Shown: piece by piece, positions 6,077 to 7,566 of the stretch | Layout of the letters: the number at the start of each line of letters is the position of its first letter | How positions within the stretch are numbered: position 1 is the stretch's first letter | Source of the DNA: Chloroflexota bacterium | GTDB lineage: Bacteria; Chloroflexota; Dehalococcoidia; GIF9; AB-539-J10 | Direction of reading: 5' to 3' | Assembly (NCBI GenBank): GCA_030604285.1 | Contig: JAUVWD010000030.1 | Coordinates: forward strand, 1-7,566 | Length of the DNA stretch: 7,566 nucleotides | The notes under the pieces: model-generated | Databases searched by the model: none | The model's input: the letters and a program-made list of their open reading frames with translations, nothing else | Told to the model about the DNA's origin: nothing | Made by a program: the position numbers and the translations under genes

Positions 6077-6871
6077 CTACCTCCCATTAAAAATAGGCTC
6101 CCTTTTCTCTAAGAAAGCCCTGGCTCCTTCCTCATGGTCCTCTGTCCCACGCAGGTAGTCTATAGCAAAAGCCTCACATTGCACTTGGGTGATCAGGTCA
6201 TTATCCATCCCCCTCAGAGCTCTCTTGGAAACCCGAATTGCTAGGGGTGCTAGTTTCGCAATGCTGCCTGCCATTTCATAGGTCGCTTCTCTTAGCTCAT
6301 CAGCAGGGACAACTTGATTTACCAACCCTATCTCTTTTGCTTCTTTAGCATCAATAGTTTTACCTGTGAACACTAGCTCACAAGCTTTGCCTATTCCCAC
6401 CAAGCGAGGCAGGAAGTAGCTTGAGCCCATTTCTGGGCTGAGACCTACCCGAGCAAATGCCAGACTGAATCTAGCGTTCTCAGAGGCGATTCTGACATCA
6501 CAGCCCAAGGTGATGGTGCAGCCGAAGCCTACTGCAGCGCCATTTATGGAGGCAATCACAGGCTTCCTCACTCTTGCGAGGGCAAGGGGGATCCCCTCAA
6601 TGAAGTCCTTTGTCACGTCATGAGTTGCCCCCTTCTTTCTTTCCTCTATCTTTGTAAGGAAAAACTCTTGGATATCTGCCCCAGCAGAGAACGCACGCCC
6701 CGCTCCGGTAATCACCACCACTCTAATCTCATCGTCCTTGTCCGCTACACCAAAAACATCAACCAACTCTTCTGCCATCTTGTCATTTAAGGCATTCAGT
6801 TTTTCGGGGCGGTTTAGTGTAATAGTGGCAATGTTTTCCCTTTTCTCCAGAATAACGGTCTCATATTTCAT
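6077..6871 (-). CDS. Enoyl-CoA hydratase/isomerase (crotonase) family protein, probably isomerase-like
   Basis: The 264 residues match the crotonase superfamily, soluble enzymes acting on CoA thioesters through an oxyanion hole. Visible landmarks are NRPEKLNAL (20-28), FSAGADI (61-67, first oxyanion amide and CoA site), INGAAVGFGC (109-118, second oxyanion amide) and GLVNQVVP (182-189). The length is typical. The two catalytic glutamates of classical hydratases are missing: the residue after GFGC is Thr119 where hydratases have Glu144, and Phe139 takes the place of Glu164. Glu147 in LSPEMGSSYFLP (144-155) instead matches the position of the single catalytic Glu in isomerases of the ECI2/PaaG type (SPEGCSS-like). 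A delta3-delta2-enoyl-CoA isomerase or related double-bond shift is thus more likely than hydration; this is inference. AGGAGGAGGT at 6877-6886 is a near-ideal ribosome binding site, fixing ATG6871. No partner beta-oxidation gene is visible. Its substrate cannot be told from sequence. Confidence 0.9.
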   Translation of the reverse strand: MKYETVILEKRENIATITLNRPEKLNALNDKMAEELVDVFGVADKDDEIRVVVITGAGRAFSAGADIQEFFLTKIEERKKGATHDVTKDFIEGIPLALARVRKPVIASINGAAVGFGCTITLGCDVRIASENARFSLAFARVGLSPEMGSSYFLPRLVGIGKACELVFTGKTIDAKEAKEIGLVNQVVPADELREATYEMAGSIAKLAPLAIRVSKRALRGMDNDLITQVQCEAFAIDYLRGTEDHEEGARAFLEKREPIFNGR

Positions 6872-6876
6872 AAATG

Positions 6877-6886
6877 ACCTCCTCCT
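6877..6886 (-). promoter_or_regulatory. Very strong ribosome binding site of the crotonase gene
   Basis: The minus strand reads AGGAGGAGGT, a doubled Shine-Dalgarno core, 5 bases before ATG6871. It supports this start and suggests high translation. A TATAAT directly upstream (6892-6887) sits too close to be a clear promoter. Confidence 0.75.
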
Positions 6887-7566
6887 ATTATATGTTTTGA
6901 AGGGTTTCTTCTTAGCACCTAGTAAAGAATGCCTCTGCGATGACTGGTCCTGCCAGCCTTATTTAGGACAGTTCTTGCAGCACCTTGTTGCAGCGATTAC
7001 TCGATAACTTCTGCTCAGAGTCGGTCCCCCTTGGCGCCGCTGTGCACCTCTTACCCATAGGATGTTCCACCATCCAGGCATGCCTTCACGAGGAGCGCGC
7101 CGGCCTATGCATCCATTCCAGATGGAGACTTCTGATCAAGACGCGACGCTGTTAAACCATCGGCGTCCAGGCCTATTCCAAGCCTGGCAGAACGAAGTGT
7201 CCATCGCCGAAAACACCTGCTGCCCTCTCCTTCAAGATGGCACTGAAACTAGCCGTCGCTTCACTGGGCCCGATGATCTCCCCGGTGCTGAGCAACTGGT
7301 CAAGGAGATTCTCAACCAACTAGGGCGTTGCCATTTGGGTCCTCTCCTGCCAGCTACCGAGGCTACCAACCTCTACTCGTCCCACCTTGCCTGCTTTCTC
7401 AAACCTTCGCCCCTGCTTTGCCCCTTTCAACTCAAAGCTAGGCCCTCGTCGCCTAGTCACAGGATTCAAAAAGGAAGTTCCTTACAGTGCTAACAGCGAC
7501 AACACAGATGCCTAGGCATCGCTCAGCGCCTCCGCTTCATTGGACTTACTGCCGCATTCATCCCAG
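6887..7566. other. No recognisable gene; possible decayed coding DNA
   Basis: The stretch is richer in C on the plus strand than the genes before it. The plus frame starting after TAA 7005-7007 is open to TAA 7491-7493, then open again to the window edge, where it reads LGIAQRLRFIGLTAAFIP. It has a first ATG at 7062. Its translation is rich in Pro, His, Arg, Cys and Ser, has no motif I recognise and no ribosome binding site near ATG7062. The codon-aligned minus frame reads protein-like pieces such as LVENLLDQLLSTGEIIGP but is broken by several stops. Both facts fit an old, decayed gene on one strand, or a mobile-element end beyond the window. A 6-bp hairpin (CCAGGC 7167-7172 with GCCTGG 7182-7187) is also present. 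I support no gene call here. Confidence 0.4.

Noticed and set aside
6887..6892. TATAAT on the minus strand as the crotonase -10 box
   Set aside because: It directly abuts the Shine-Dalgarno, so transcription would start inside the ribosome binding site. The true promoter is probably further upstream and I could not place it.
7062..7493. 143-residue plus-strand frame as a real gene
   Set aside because: It has no ribosome binding site, an odd composition (many Pro, His, Cys, Ser) and no recognisable motif, and the frame stays open both upstream of the ATG and after the stop. I kept it only as an unexplained stretch.

Overview
The window is bacterial DNA with an estimated GC content of 45-50%. 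It holds two housekeeping enzymes, one likely accessory gene, one orphan gene and one acyl-CoA enzyme, with mobile-element debris at the left edge and repeat-rich or decayed DNA in the gaps. No 16S rRNA or other taxonomic marker is present. The fused coaBC, the 893-residue valyl-tRNA synthetase, the AT/GC balance and the small dispersed palindromes would fit an environmental Chloroflexota (Dehalococcoidia-like) genome. That is an impression, not a result.

Layout. At 1-210, minus strand, lies the N-terminal part of a tyrosine recombinase (integrase) that runs off the left edge. Its frame has no ATG, GTG or TTG start before a stop at 290-292. A rightward gene block then follows. The first gene is coaBC (187-1419), which starts at GTG inside the integrase fragment and has a good sigma70-type promoter inside that fragment too. 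Four bases later comes a 309-residue protein (1424-2353) that I read as a PD-(D/E)XK-nuclease-like domain joined to a C-terminal RAMA-like domain. The last gene is valS (2400-5081). A leftward gene of unknown function (5078-5749) meets valS tail to tail with a 4-base overlap and has its own extended -10 promoter. The 5794-6076 gap contains an inverted pair of related small repeats and a perfect 7-bp hairpin. A leftward crotonase-family gene (6077-6871) follows, with a very strong Shine-Dalgarno. The last roughly 680 bases carry no gene I recognise; one long open frame there looks spurious or decayed.

How the genes relate. coaBC makes 4'-phosphopantetheine for coenzyme A, and the crotonase acts on CoA thioesters, but they are not linked as an operon. 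The nuclease/RAMA gene sits between coaBC and valS with operon-like spacing and a locally lower GC content. It looks like a defence or DNA-modification-recognition gene lodged in a housekeeping transcription unit. It is the most interesting candidate here, followed by the integrase/coaBC junction and the inverted repeats. I see no CRISPR array, rRNA or tRNA.
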